Origin: CAZCTC01 sp964501335
GTDB taxonomy: Bacteria > Chloroflexota > Anaerolineae > B4-G1 > SLSP01
Length of the DNA stretch: 64,000 bases
Assembly: GCA_964501335.1 (NCBI GenBank)
Contig: CAZCTC010000003.1
Location: 1-64,000 of the forward strand
Direction: 5' to 3'
The translations under genes and the position numbers were made by a program. Below the pieces are notes generated by a model. It had not been told where the DNA came from, ran no database searches, and saw nothing but the letters and a program-made list of their open reading frames with translations. Below, piece by piece: positions 9,245 to 17,781 of the stretch. The stretch's first letter is position 1; every line of letters starts with the position of its first letter.

Positions 9245-9583
9245 AGCGTCCCGCAAGGGTTTTTTTCCCCGGTAAGATACGACGCGCGGGACGGGGAGAG
9301 GGAGTTTTTTTATTCATGTTTTCGGCGGCTTCAGAAAGCCGCCGAAAACATGGGGGTTTTTTTCTTATGTTTTTCGGTCTAACTGCATTGGGGGCCTTTT
9401 CGCTGCCAGTGCGGCTGTTTTTTTGCGTCCCGCAAAGGGTTGTTTTACGGCACGAAGCGACGCGCGGGATGGGCAGAGAGAGATTTTTTGTTTATGTTTT
9501 CGCGCGCATCCGAATGCGCGCGAAAACATGGGCTTTTTTTCTTTTTATGTTGGGGCGCGCTTTCTGAAGCGCGCCCCAACATT
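9245..9583. repeat. Three hairpins between convergent genes
   Basis: Two forward elements (hairpins 9316-9351, loop TTCAGAAA, and 9494-9529, loop ATCCGAAT) lie next to an isolated hairpin at 9547-9582 with stem ATGTTGGGGCGCGC and loop TTTCTGAA. The last ends one base before the thrC stop codon. Since the Kelch gene (plus) and thrC (minus) converge here, the block may insulate or terminate both. Confidence 0.8.
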
Positions 9584-10912
9584 TTAGTAATGGAAGACTT
9601 TGTCGATGGCGGCGTTGACGGCGTCGTAGCTGGCGGGCAGTTCCATGGGGGGATTGGCGTAACGCGGGTTGACGCCTTCCTGTTTGCCTTCGTGATAGCC
9701 GACTTTGAAGTCGGTGAATTTCAATCCGTGGGCGGTGGAGATGACGATGACGCGCTCATCGGCGGTGATGTCGCCGCGGGCGATGAGCTTTTCCAGGGCG
9801 GCCAGGGCTACGCCGGTGTGCGGGCAGGCATAGAGGCCGGCGCGATCGGCGCGGGCGGCGGCGTTGGCCAGTTCGTCTTCGGTGGCCTGTTCGACCACAC
9901 CGTCGAAGGCTTTCAGCACTTTGACCGCGCGCTCGTAGCTGACCGGGTTGCCGATCTGGATGGCGCTGGCGAGGGTTTTCTTTGCGGCGACGGGGTGAAA
10001 TTCCTGGAAGCCGGTCTGGTAGCTGAGGTAGAGCGGGTTGGCGTTGGCCGCCTGGGCGCAGACCAACCGCGGCAGGCGGTCGATGAGGCCGAGGTCTTTC
10101 ATTAACAAGAGCCCTTTGCCGAGGGCGCTGATATTGCCCAGGTTTCCGGAGGGGATGACGATCCAATCCGGAGCCTCCCAGTCGAATTGTTGAGCGATTT
10201 CAATGCCGACCGTTTTCTGGCCTTCCATCCGCAGGGAGTTCATCGAGTTGGCCAGATAGAGAGTAGGATCGTGGGTGAGCTGTTGGACGATCTGCATGCA
10301 GCCGTCGAAGTCGGTATCAAGGGCCAGGACGAGGGCTCCGTTGGCGATCGGTTGGACCAGCTGGGCGGTCGAGACCTTTCCTTTGGGCAGCAAGATTACG
10401 GCGGGGATGCCGGCGGCTGCGGCGTAAGCGGCCAGTGCGGCTGAAGTGTCGCCGGTGGAGGCGCAGGCCACGGCACGGATGGGTTTTCCATTGTGCAGCA
10501 TCTGTTTGACGACAGAGACGAGGACGGTCATGCCGAGATCTTTGAAGGAGCCGGTGTGGCTGTTGCCGCAAAGTTTGATCCAGAGATCGTGAAGGCCGAG
10601 GTCTTTCCCGAGGCGTTCGGCCCAGAAGCAGTTGGAATGGCCTTCGTACATGGAAACGACATTTTCCGGGTCGATCTGGGGGCAGACCCATTCCTTTTTG
10701 CCCCAGACGCCGCTGCCGTAGGGCCATTCGTTGGTGTGGATGCGGGAGTCGAAGAGGGCTTTCCATTCGGCGGCGGTGTGGTCTTTGAGGGCTTCGACGT
10801 CGTGGACGACGTCCAGGAGGCCGCCGCAGTCTTCGCATTGGTAGACGACATCGTAAATGGAGTAACGGCGCCCGCAGCCGCGGGCGCATTCGAGCCAGCT
10901 GTGGTAAGGCAT
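9584..10912 (-). CDS. thrC: Threonine synthase
   Basis: This PLP enzyme converts O-phospho-homoserine to threonine. The 442-residue product begins with a short cysteine-containing zinc-like region (CARGCGRRY, CEDCGG, residues about 8-33), followed by the fold-type II PLP domain. The PLP-binding lysine is in SHTGSFKDLGMT (residues about 122-133), and SGNLGN forms a phosphate-binding loop. The ATG at 10912 is chosen because GAGGT lies 5 nt upstream; an in-frame ATG at 10924 has no ribosome site. Aspartate kinase is the next gene upstream on the same strand, so both ends of the threonine pathway are encoded together. Confidence 0.93.
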   Translation of the reverse strand: MPYHSWLECARGCGRRYSIYDVVYQCEDCGGLLDVVHDVEALKDHTAAEWKALFDSRIHTNEWPYGSGVWGKKEWVCPQIDPENVVSMYEGHSNCFWAERLGKDLGLHDLWIKLCGNSHTGSFKDLGMTVLVSVVKQMLHNGKPIRAVACASTGDTSAALAAYAAAAGIPAVILLPKGKVSTAQLVQPIANGALVLALDTDFDGCMQIVQQLTHDPTLYLANSMNSLRMEGQKTVGIEIAQQFDWEAPDWIVIPSGNLGNISALGKGLLLMKDLGLIDRLPRLVCAQAANANPLYLSYQTGFQEFHPVAAKKTLASAIQIGNPVSYERAVKVLKAFDGVVEQATEDELANAAARADRAGLYACPHTGVALAALEKLIARGDITADERVIVISTAHGLKFTDFKVGYHEGKQEGVNPRYANPPMELPASYDAVNAAIDKVFHY

Positions 10913-10929
10913 GTTTGACCTCATTGAAA

Positions 10930-11045
10930 TGGATTAGTAGACAGTAGACGGTAGACAGTAGACAGCGGATTCTCAGTTAATTTGAGCCGGCAAGGTGAAG
11001 ATTTTTGCTGTCTGCTGTCTACTTGCTGCTGTCTACTTTTGCATA
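10930..11045. repeat. GTAGACA heptamer array with inverted partner
   Basis: At 10937-10970 the heptamer GTAGACA/GTAGACG is repeated about four times. At 11006-11040 the reverse complement (TGTCTAC units) occurs, so the two could form a long imperfect stem between lysC and thrC. Single or double heptamers recur near 1200, 12590, 17545, 26690 and 60240. No gene is seen in this gap. Confidence 0.65.
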
Positions 11046-11112
11046 GCATGCAGCGGATCTTGAATCATGGATTGGATTTATTGAGGTAGCAACTTGAATT
11101 ATATAGTATAAA

Positions 11113-12516
11113 TCAGAGAATGACCTGGTTGTGGATGCGTTGGACGGCGTTGGTGACGTCGGCGGCGGTGACGACGAGGGAGACGCTGCATTCGGAGGAG
11201 CCCTGAGCGATGGCGATGACGTTGATGGCGGCCTCGCCGAGCGCCCCGAAGATGCGGGCGGCGACGCCGGGCGTGCCGCGGAGGCCGGCACCGACGGCGG
11301 TGACGATGACGATATCGTCCAACGCCCAAACGCGATCGATATCGCGGCGGTTTAGTTCCAGGGCGAGGTCCTGTTCCAGGGCGTGGATGACATTAGGGGT
11401 CATGGCGGTGGGTATGATGAAGCTGATCGATTGTTCCGATGAAGCCTGGGAGATCATCAAGACGCTGGCGCCCTGACTGGCGACCGCGGCGAAGGTGCGG
11501 GCGGCGATGCCGGGCACGCCGAGCATGCCGCGGCCTTCGACGGTCACCATGCTGAGTCCTTTGATGGCGGTGACGGCTTTAACGGCGCCGGAGACGCTCT
11601 CTACGTTTTTGACGATCTGGGTGCCGGGGAAGGTGGGGTTGAAGGTGTTTTTGACCCAGAGTGGAATGCCGCGGTCGACGACCGGACGGATGGTCTGTGG
11701 GTGCAGGACTTTGGCACCGAAGTAGGCCAGTTCACCGACTTCGGCGGAGGAAAGCTGCGGGATGACGCGTGCTTCGGGGACCAGACGGGGATCGGCGCTC
11801 ATTACACCGTCAACGTCGGTCCAGATCCAGAGTTCGTCGGCGTCGAGGGCGTCGCTGAGGATGGCGGCGCTGTAATCGCTGCCGCCGCGGCCCAGGGTGG
11901 TCGTGATGCCGTGTTCTGTGGCGCCGCGGAAACCGGTAACGACGGGGGTGACGCCGGCGTCGAGCAATGGAAGGAGCTTTTCTGCGACGTGGGTGCGGGT
12001 AAGATCCATGCGTGGGGCGGCATTCTGGAATTTGTCGTCTGTAATGATCAAGTCGGTGGCGTCAACGGGGAGGCTTTGCAGGCCATGATGGCGGAGCAGG
12101 GCGGCGGCGATGTGGGCGTTGAGACATTCTCCCAGCGAGCTGATGGTATCCATAGCCCGGGGAGTGACTTCGCCCAGGACATGGACGCTGCGGCAAAGGG
12201 TGGTGAATTCATCTATGTATTCATCCACGACGGCCAGCAATTGGGTGCGCTCGGTGGCGTCGGTGATCAGCTCGTCGACGACGCGGTAATGTTTGACGCG
12301 CAGGTCGGCGGCGATGCTGCGGTAGGTCTGTTTGTCGCCGGCAGCGGCGGTCTGGGCGCCTTTGATGAGGGCGTTGGTGACGCCGGCCATTGCGGAGACG
12401 ACGACGACGATGCGACTCCAGTTTTTAAGGTGTTCTACTACAATGGATGCGGTTTGTTGGTGGGCTTCGGTGCTGCCCACCGAGGTGCCGCCGAATTTCA
12501 TGACCAGTGTCGGCAT
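11113..12516 (-). CDS. lysC: Aspartate kinase
   Basis: This enzyme phosphorylates aspartate, the first step to lysine, threonine and methionine. The 467-residue product is monofunctional. It has the amino-acid-kinase domain (residues about 1-300) with KFGGTSVG at 7-14, VSAMAGVTNAL and GRGGSDYSA, followed by two ACT regulatory domains (VTVEGRGMLGVPGIAAR and VTAVGAGLRGTPGVAARIF). The two ACT domains imply feedback control by pathway products. GAGGAGG lies about 7 nt before the ATG. A TATAAT on the minus strand at 12564-12569 may be the -10 box, with no clear -35. It is followed on the same strand by thrC after 200 bp. Confidence 0.95.
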   Translation of the reverse strand: MPTLVMKFGGTSVGSTEAHQQTASIVVEHLKNWSRIVVVVSAMAGVTNALIKGAQTAAAGDKQTYRSIAADLRVKHYRVVDELITDATERTQLLAVVDEYIDEFTTLCRSVHVLGEVTPRAMDTISSLGECLNAHIAAALLRHHGLQSLPVDATDLIITDDKFQNAAPRMDLTRTHVAEKLLPLLDAGVTPVVTGFRGATEHGITTTLGRGGSDYSAAILSDALDADELWIWTDVDGVMSADPRLVPEARVIPQLSSAEVGELAYFGAKVLHPQTIRPVVDRGIPLWVKNTFNPTFPGTQIVKNVESVSGAVKAVTAIKGLSMVTVEGRGMLGVPGIAARTFAAVASQGASVLMISQASSEQSISFIIPTAMTPNVIHALEQDLALELNRRDIDRVWALDDIVIVTAVGAGLRGTPGVAARIFGALGEAAINVIAIAQGSSECSVSLVVTAADVTNAVQRIHNQVIL

Positions 12517-12614
12517 AAGTTTTCCTCCTCTATGGCTTTTGTTTTTCCCTTGGCTGAAAGCTTATTATAACGCCAGTTGCTTTGGAGAAGTAGACAGCAG
12601 AATGAGTATGGATT

Positions 12615-12955
12615 AAAAACGGTTTTTGCATCCCGCAACAGGTGCTTTTCAGGTAAGAAGCGCCGCGCGGGGTGGGGGGAGAGAGTTATTTATATTTATA
12701 TTTTCGGCGGCTTCAGAAAGCCGCCGAAAATATGAGCTTTTTTCCCGGACTAACCGCACAGGTCGGAATTTTTTTATTTTTCGAGGGGTAATTGTACCGG
12801 GTGAACGAGGTTATTTTGTTCCGCAAAGGGCATTGGTTCGGTAAGAAGCGCCGCGCGGGGTGGGGGAAAGGGAGTTTTTTATTCATCTTTTCGGCGGCTT
12901 CAGAAAGCCGCCGAAAAGATGAGCTTTTTTTTCAGATTAACTGCACAGGTTGTTA
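12615..12955 (+). repeat. Two forward copies of the hairpin element
   Basis: Hairpins lie at 12698-12733 (stem ATATTTTCGGCGGC) and 12885-12920 (stem ATCTTTTCGGCGGC), both with loop TTCAGAAA. Each follows a left module (CATCCCGCAAC and GTTCCGCAAAG variants) and is followed by the right module ending ACCGCACAGG or ACTGCACAGG. They sit between divergent lysC and the plus-strand genes, where a terminator role is less natural. Confidence 0.8.
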
Positions 12956-12965
12956 GTTTTTGGGG

Positions 12966-13440
12966 GTGTTGGATGAGGCGCTGGATGTAATTGATAGGGC
13001 TCCGGACCTGATTGATAAGGTCGGTCGACCTGTTGAATGAGGTTCCGGATGTNNNNNNNNNNNNNNNNNNNNNNNNNNNNNNNNNNNNNNNNNNNNNNNN
13101 NNNNNNNNNNNNNNNNNNNNNNNNNNNNNNNNNNNNNNNNNNNNNNNNNNNNTGATTGATAAGGTCGGTCGACCTGTTGAATGAGGTTCCGGATGTAATT
13201 GATAAGGCTCCGGACCTGATTGATAAGGTCGGTCGACCTGTTGAATGAGGTTCCGGATGTAATTGATAAGGTTCCGGACCTGATTGATGAGGTCGGTCGA
13301 CCTGTTGAATGAGGTTCCGGACGTAATTGATAAGGCTCCAGACCTGATTGATGAGGTCGGTCGACCTGTTGAATGAGGTTCCGGACCTGATTGAAGAGGT
13401 CTCGGATCTATTCAATCAGGTCACAGGACTTATTGAATCA
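12966..13440. repeat. 64-bp tandem repeat with 21-bp substructure
   Basis: Units of 64 bp start at 13153, 13217, 13281 and 13345, with another interrupted by the assembly gap starting at 13009. Each unit is three degenerate 21-22-bp copies (GACCTGATTGATAAGGTCGG, GACCTGTTGAATGAGGTTCC, GATGTAATTGATAAGGCTCC). Read in frame, each sub-repeat gives a heptad such as DLIDKVG or DLLNEVP, but one of the three carries an extra base, so the frame shifts once per unit. Downstream (13388-13440) the 21-bp period continues without the extra base. It is not CRISPR, because there are no spacers. Confidence 0.8.
13053..13152. other. Assembly gap (100 N)
   Basis: The gap is exactly 100 N and falls inside the 64-bp tandem array. 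The flanking phase (44 bases of a unit before it, unit start after it) requires a true gap of 20 + 64n bases, so 100 is a placeholder. Confidence 0.98.
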
Positions 13441-13570
13441 GATTTAAAGCCTTTATGTTTGCGCGCATCGGCGATCATGTTAACCCCACAGGTGGAAAAA
13501 TGGTCTTTTCTCTCGCTTTGGGTATACTGATAGACGGTTTTATTCTGCAACGATTTTCCAGGAGTGTGAC

Positions 13571-13780
13571 ATGGAGCTGAAAACCGATAACGAGCAGGTG
13601 GCTTTGATTATGGCCGCGTATGGGATGGCGGAGCTGGCGATGGAGCGGGAAGGCCAGGTTTTTTATGAGGAATTTGCCGAGCGTTTTGCCAATCATTTTG
13701 CCAGGGCCTATAAAATCATTGCGACGGCAGTGAACAAACCGGAAAAAGAGACCCCGACTCATCCTGTGGCGGGAAATTAA
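13571..13780 (+). CDS. Small helical protein of unknown function
   Basis: I do not recognise this 69-residue protein. It is soluble and probably helical, with acidic and aromatic patches (EREGQVFYEEFAERFANHF) and no membrane segment. AGGAG lies 6 nt before the ATG. It ends 10 nt before a six-helix membrane protein on the same strand, so the two are probably one operon. A TATACT at 13523-13528 could be its promoter -10 box. The function is unknown. Confidence 0.6.
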   Translation: MELKTDNEQVALIMAAYGMAELAMEREGQVFYEEFAERFANHFARAYKIIATAVNKPEKETPTHPVAGN

Positions 13781-13790
13781 GAGGAGACCC

Positions 13791-14414
13791 ATGAACAATC
13801 CAGAAGCAACTCAGCAGGCGTTAGCGATTTTGCGACAGGGTGTGAATTTCCAGTGGTATGTGATACCGCTGCTGGCCTGTGTGGTTTATATTTATTTCAA
13901 TGAAATTTCCAAGAAGAACTGGAAAGGGGTGGCGGCGGGCCTTTCGCTTTATATGGTCCATTGGTTTTTTGAGATTCTCAATGCATTGATTCAGCATTTC
14001 AGCGGACACGCGCTGTGGACCGTGCCGACGGGAACGGCTTTCCTGTTGTTGATCGGGGTCGGGGTGGAGTTGAGTTTGATGTTTTCCGTGTCGGGCTTGA
14101 TTTTTAGTAAGTTGTTGCCGGAAGATCCGAAGATGAAGATCTTCGGGATCAACAACCGATTGGCGATTGCGGTGGCGAATGCGGCCTTTTTCTCGATTTT
14201 TGAGATTTTTCTGGCGCAGACTCCGGCTTTTGTATGGGTTTATCCGTGGTGGGGGGCGTTTCCGGTCTTTTTGACGGTCTATGTGCCGTTCTTTGTCGTC
14301 TCGATGTATTGCTATGACTGGGCGCCGAAGGTACAGCGCAGCGTGATTGGCGGGCTGTTTGGGGTCAATGCGGCGATGTTGATCCTTTTTGCCGGCGTGC
14401 TGCACTGGATATAA
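13791..14414 (+). CDS. Multi-pass membrane protein of unknown function
   Basis: This 207-residue protein has about six hydrophobic segments: near residues 20-38, 45-65, 75-105, 122-142, 150-172 and 180-205. Loops are short and no catalytic motif stands out. AGAGGAG precedes the ATG, and the gene follows the small helical protein by 10 nt. I cannot name a family, and a transport or sensing role would be a guess. Confidence 0.65.
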   Translation: MNNPEATQQALAILRQGVNFQWYVIPLLACVVYIYFNEISKKNWKGVAAGLSLYMVHWFFEILNALIQHFSGHALWTVPTGTAFLLLIGVGVELSLMFSVSGLIFSKLLPEDPKMKIFGINNRLAIAVANAAFFSIFEIFLAQTPAFVWVYPWWGAFPVFLTVYVPFFVVSMYCYDWAPKVQRSVIGGLFGVNAAMLILFAGVLHWI

Positions 14415-14517
14415 AACATTCACCGCAGAGTCGTAGAGGATGGTAGTATCACAGTTAACCGTGGACGAATTTTTCTCGCAAAAAAATGGGCCTTATTTTG
14501 TTGTTTGTGGTATTATT

Positions 14518-14529
14518 GCAAGCGGTTGC
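14518..14529. promoter_or_regulatory. Possible LacI-family operator
   Basis: GCAAGCGGTTGC has the GCAA-N-CG-N-TTGC layout typical of LacI-family sites, with one mismatched pair next to the central CG. It lies 32 bp before the ATG of the ECF S-component gene and overlaps the likely promoter. No LacI gene is in the window, so the assignment is tentative. Confidence 0.35.
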
Positions 14530-14560
14530 GAATAAAATTTAACGATTTTCAGGAGGATCT

Positions 14561-15100
14561 ATGAGTACCATTACTGAAGCCCAATCGACAAAAGCGTTAA
14601 CGTTGCCGGCCGTTGGGCTGCGCCCGATGGCCTTTCAGGCTTTGTTGGTAGGGGTGGCCGTTGCTTTGCCCGTTGTGTCTCACTGGCTGCAGTTGCCGGT
14701 GATTGCTTTGCTGCCGATGCACTGGACGGTCTTTCTGGCGGGGTTGGTTTACGGGGGGATCGGCGGTGGTTTGACCGGCTTGCTGGCTCCGCTGGCGAGC
14801 GCCGCTCTGACGGGGATGCCGATGGGCATTTACCTGCCGTTAATGGTGGCTGAGCTGGCGGTTTACGGCGCTGTGACGGGGATTTTGCGCGGTAAGTTGC
14901 GCTGGAATGCGATGGCGTCGGTGGCGACGGCGGGTGTGGCCGGGCGTGTGGTCTATCTGGCGATCGCTTTTGCGCTGGGCACGGCGATTACGGGCGAATA
15001 TCTTCAGGCTAATTTCGCGCCGGGGCTGATTGCGCTGGCGTTGCAGGTGGTGGCGTTGCCGTTGGTGGCGCGGGCCTGGGTGAAGGCCGGGCAACACTAG
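14561..15100 (+). CDS. ECF transporter S component
   Basis: The product is 179 residues, almost entirely membrane, with about five to six helices. The stretch LLPMHWTVFLAGLVYGGIGG followed by LTGLLAPLASAALTGMP is typical of substrate-binding S components of energy-coupling-factor vitamin transporters, which join a shared EcfA/A'/T module encoded elsewhere. The vitamin cannot be told from sequence. AGGAGG lies 6 nt before the ATG. A LacI-like palindrome just upstream hints at repression. Confidence 0.7.
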   Translation: MSTITEAQSTKALTLPAVGLRPMAFQALLVGVAVALPVVSHWLQLPVIALLPMHWTVFLAGLVYGGIGGGLTGLLAPLASAALTGMPMGIYLPLMVAELAVYGAVTGILRGKLRWNAMASVATAGVAGRVVYLAIAFALGTAITGEYLQANFAPGLIALALQVVALPLVARAWVKAGQH

Positions 15101-15117
15101 ACGATTTCAGGCAAAAA

Positions 15118-15168
15118 TTTTTAACGCAGAGGCGCAGAGCAGCAGAGACGCGGAGCCAGAGGAAGATT
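15118..15168 (+). repeat. CACAGAG-type repeat box
   Basis: This is an imperfect tandem of GCAGAGGCGCAGAG-like units. Related boxes lie at 16066-16110 and 49330-49375 (TTCACCACAGAGGCACAGAG form), with fragments near 14423 and 52205. All are intergenic. Confidence 0.6.
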
Positions 15169-15273
15169 AGCCTGCTTTTGCTGTGTTTCTGTATTGAAAT
15201 TCACTGATACCTATTTTGGGCGCGTTGTTTATGACATCGCGCCCAAAATGCTTTAATGTTTAGGGAGGTTTTG

Positions 15274-16050
15274 ATGAAGCGAGCGGTGGTCGTTCGGGAG
15301 ATGGAAAAGGTCTTTCAAGCGGTTCCTTATGGGATCGATCATACGCTGCGGGTGCTGAATAATGCCGAACAGATTATGAGAGGGGAAGCTGTCGACGAAA
15401 GAGAACACGAGGTGGTCTATCTGGCGGCGCTGCTGCACGATATTGGAGCGGTGGAGGCGCAGCGGAAATACGGTTCGATGGCGGGACATTATCAGGAAAT
15501 GGAGGGGCCGGCGATTGCGCGGGGGATTTTGGAGCGGGCCGGCGCTGAGGTTGAGGTGATCGAGCGGGTCTGTTTTCTGGTCGGGCATCATCATACGCCC
15601 GAGAGCATCGATGGGCTCGATTTTCAGATTCTTTGGGAGGCGGATACCCTGGATGGATTGGAGTTCGGTGAGATTTCAAAGGATCGGGAGCGGGTGGCAG
15701 CGTCGATCGAGGAGAATTTCAGGACTTCGACGGGCAAGGAGCTGGCTTGCAGGCGGTGCGGCGTTGCGGAAGAGGGAAAGCTTTCGGAAAAACCGGAGCG
15801 GATTGTGCGGGCGCATCGCTATTCTTCCTATCATCGGGCGACGTTAGAGCGCAGTGAGGTGTGCGGATGCTTTTATTGCCTTAAGATTTTCAGTCCGGGC
15901 GAGATTAAGGTGTGGATTGGTGGGGGCAGGCGCCGGGGACGGACGGCACTTTGTCCTTCGTGTGGGATCGATTCGGTGATCGGGTCGGCCAGTGGCTTCC
16001 CGATTGAGAAGGAATTTTTGGAAGAGATGCGAATGTATTGGTTTGGGTGA
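15274..16050 (+). CDS. HD-domain phosphohydrolase fused to zinc-binding C-terminal domain (copy 1)
   Basis: This 258-residue protein has two parts. Residues 1-130 are an HD domain with His23 (YGIDHTLRV), His55-Asp56 (LLHDIGA), the HHH at 105-107 and Asp124, the usual metal-binding set of HD phosphohydrolases. Residues about 150-258 carry cysteine pairs CRRC, CGCFYC and CPSC and end GSASGFPIEKEFLEEM, resembling a small family I know only as a conserved cytoplasmic zinc protein. The ATG at 15274 is chosen for its GGGAGG site; the upstream in-frame ATG at 15256 lacks one. A close paralogue lies at 17782-18570, with an MFS gene between. The substrate is unknown. Confidence 0.75.
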   Translation: MKRAVVVREMEKVFQAVPYGIDHTLRVLNNAEQIMRGEAVDEREHEVVYLAALLHDIGAVEAQRKYGSMAGHYQEMEGPAIARGILERAGAEVEVIERVCFLVGHHHTPESIDGLDFQILWEADTLDGLEFGEISKDRERVAASIEENFRTSTGKELACRRCGVAEEGKLSEKPERIVRAHRYSSYHRATLERSEVCGCFYCLKIFSPGEIKVWIGGGRRRGRTALCPSCGIDSVIGSASGFPIEKEFLEEMRMYWFG

Positions 16051-16247
16051 AACAGGGAAAAAGAGATTTCACCACAGAGGCACAGAGGGCACAGAGAAGA
16101 AAAGAGGAGATTTTCTTTAAATTCTTGTCTGTGTCTATTTTCAATATCTTCGATCTGTGGTGGATAGGGGTGGTTCTGGAAAAGGGCCATGTTTTGGTGC
16201 GCCTTCTGAGGCGCACCAAAACATAAACAAATTTGAAAGGAAAGCGT
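16051..16247. repeat. CACAGAG box and reversed hairpin element
   Basis: A CACAGAG box (16066-16110) is followed by a reverse-oriented hairpin at 16189-16224 (stem ATGTTTTGGTGCGC, loop CTTCTGAG). The loop-closing base pair here is C-G instead of T-A, another compensated change. The MFS start lies 23 bp downstream. Confidence 0.75.
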
Positions 16248-17522
16248 ATGGTTTCGATGCCGGGTATTAATAGCAAGTATTCCTTTTTATCCAATCCCAA
16301 TTTCTTATTATATTGGATTGGCGGTTTTACTTCTGTATTGGGTTCGCAATTTACTCAGATTGCCATGCCCTGGTTGATGTTGCAACTGACGGGAGATCCT
16401 CTGGCGTTGGGTGTAGTGATGGCGTTGGGGGGTATTCCGCGGGCGGTTTTTATGTTGATCGGCGGCGTGATCAGCGATCGTGTGTCGCCGCGCACGATTC
16501 TGGTCACCTGTGACTGGCTCAATTTCTTGCTCACGGCTCTGGCGGCGCTGTTGGTCTATACGGGAACCATGCAGGTCTGGATGCTGTACATTTTCAGCCT
16601 GGCGACCGGCCTTTTGGCGGGATTTGTGATCCCGGCGGCCAATTGCGTCAATCCCCGGCTGCTTTCTGAAGAGGAATTGCAGATCGGCAATTCGATCACG
16701 ATGGGCTCTTCTCAGCTGGCCTGTTTCCTGGGACCGGCGGCGGCCGGTCTGTTGATCGGCGCTTATGCTGAATCATCTCTGGGGGTGTCTATTGCTTTGA
16801 CGGTCGATGCGATCAGTTTTTGTATTTGCGCGATTATGTTGGGATTTATCCGTCTTCAGAATAAAGAGGATTTCGATTCTCAACAGGAAGCGCCCTGGCA
16901 ATCGATCGGCACGAGTTGGGGTTTCCTCTGGGGGCATATGGGAATTCGTTTTATGTTTATTTTGCTGGCTTTTATCAATTTCCTGTTTGTCGGACCGGTG
17001 ATGGTAGGGATTCCAGTGCTGGCCGATACCCGTTTGGTCGAAGGCGCACAGGCTTATGGATATCTTATGTCCGCTTTTGCCGGTGGAAATCTGGCCGGCA
17101 TGGTGATGGCCGGCACCTTTCCTAAGTTGAGCGGGCGGGCTTTGAGTGGAGCGATTATCGGTTCTCTGGCTTCGTTTGGGTTGGTCTTTTTAGGTTTAGG
17201 CTGGCTGAATGTTACTTTAATCGATATTCTCCTGATGATCGTGGTGGGGATCGGCAATGGATATATGGGATTGGTGATCTTTACCTGGATTCAGCTGCGC
17301 ACTCCGAAAGAGATGCTGGGCCGGGTGATGAGTTTGTTGATGCTGGCCAGTATGGGGCTGGTCCCTCTTTCGCAGACCCTGGCCGGAGCGATCAGCAAGT
17401 GGAATTTAACGGCCCTTTTTGTATTGTCCGGCGGTTTGATCCTGTTGATTACGGGTTGGGCGGCGTTTCAGCCTGTGCTGCGCCATTTGAGTGAGGAGAT
17501 GTCGACGGCCGGGGAAGCGTGA
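16248..17522 (+). CDS. MFS transporter
   Basis: This 424-residue, roughly 12-helix permease belongs to the major facilitator superfamily. A loop containing GGVISDRVSPRTIL after helix 2 matches the MFS loop 2-3 signature, and a soluble stretch (about 195-220) marks the central loop. The family resembles enterobactin/macrolide-type exporters (MFS_3), so drug or metabolite efflux is the best guess. The ATG at 16248 with GAAAGGAAAG upstream is preferred over an in-frame TTG at 16233. It sits between two paralogous HD/zinc genes in the same direction. Confidence 0.85.
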   Translation: MVSMPGINSKYSFLSNPNFLLYWIGGFTSVLGSQFTQIAMPWLMLQLTGDPLALGVVMALGGIPRAVFMLIGGVISDRVSPRTILVTCDWLNFLLTALAALLVYTGTMQVWMLYIFSLATGLLAGFVIPAANCVNPRLLSEEELQIGNSITMGSSQLACFLGPAAAGLLIGAYAESSLGVSIALTVDAISFCICAIMLGFIRLQNKEDFDSQQEAPWQSIGTSWGFLWGHMGIRFMFILLAFINFLFVGPVMVGIPVLADTRLVEGAQAYGYLMSAFAGGNLAGMVMAGTFPKLSGRALSGAIIGSLASFGLVFLGLGWLNVTLIDILLMIVVGIGNGYMGLVIFTWIQLRTPKEMLGRVMSLLMLASMGLVPLSQTLAGAISKWNLTALFVLSGGLILLITGWAAFQPVLRHLSEEMSTAGEA

Positions 17523-17781
17523 GACGTAAAATATGGGAAGTAGACAGCCGTAAGTAGACAGTAGACCGCCTGCATCGCCGGGACGGCTCTGAAAAAGGCC
17601 CATATTTTGGTTGGCCCTCACCCCCTGCCCCCTCTCCCCTGTTTTTTTGTTAAGTATCGACGCGATTTGAGATGATGTGTTTTTGGGTATAGCCGCGAGC
17701 AATGCGGGAGGGAGAGGGGGGAAGAGATTGTGTCGTCGGGGGTTTGGAAATGGGCTATGTTTTGGTGCGCATGTTGAGGTT
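17523..17781. repeat. GTAGACA units, C/G-rich inverted block and half hairpin
   Basis: GTAGACA units occur at 17540-17570. A C-rich stretch (17598-17640) is answered by a G-rich one (17705-17730), as at 60-180. At 17757-17770 only the 5' arm of a hairpin (ATGTTTTGGTGCGC) is present. The 3' arm is missing, and the leader of the next gene starts right at the loop. Confidence 0.65.

Noticed and set aside
7424..9256. 610-codon frame antisense to the Kelch/DUF11 gene
   Set aside because: Arg/His-rich low complexity mirrors the repeats of the real gene; no ribosome site or domain.
12900..13415. 171-codon minus-strand frame with serine/proline-rich repeats
   Set aside because: It runs through the N gap and the 64-bp repeat; all frames are partly open because the unit length is not a multiple of three.
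12966..13440. CRISPR array
   Set aside because: Units are contiguous with no unique spacers and no cas genes are near. The 167-bp array is likewise spacer-free.
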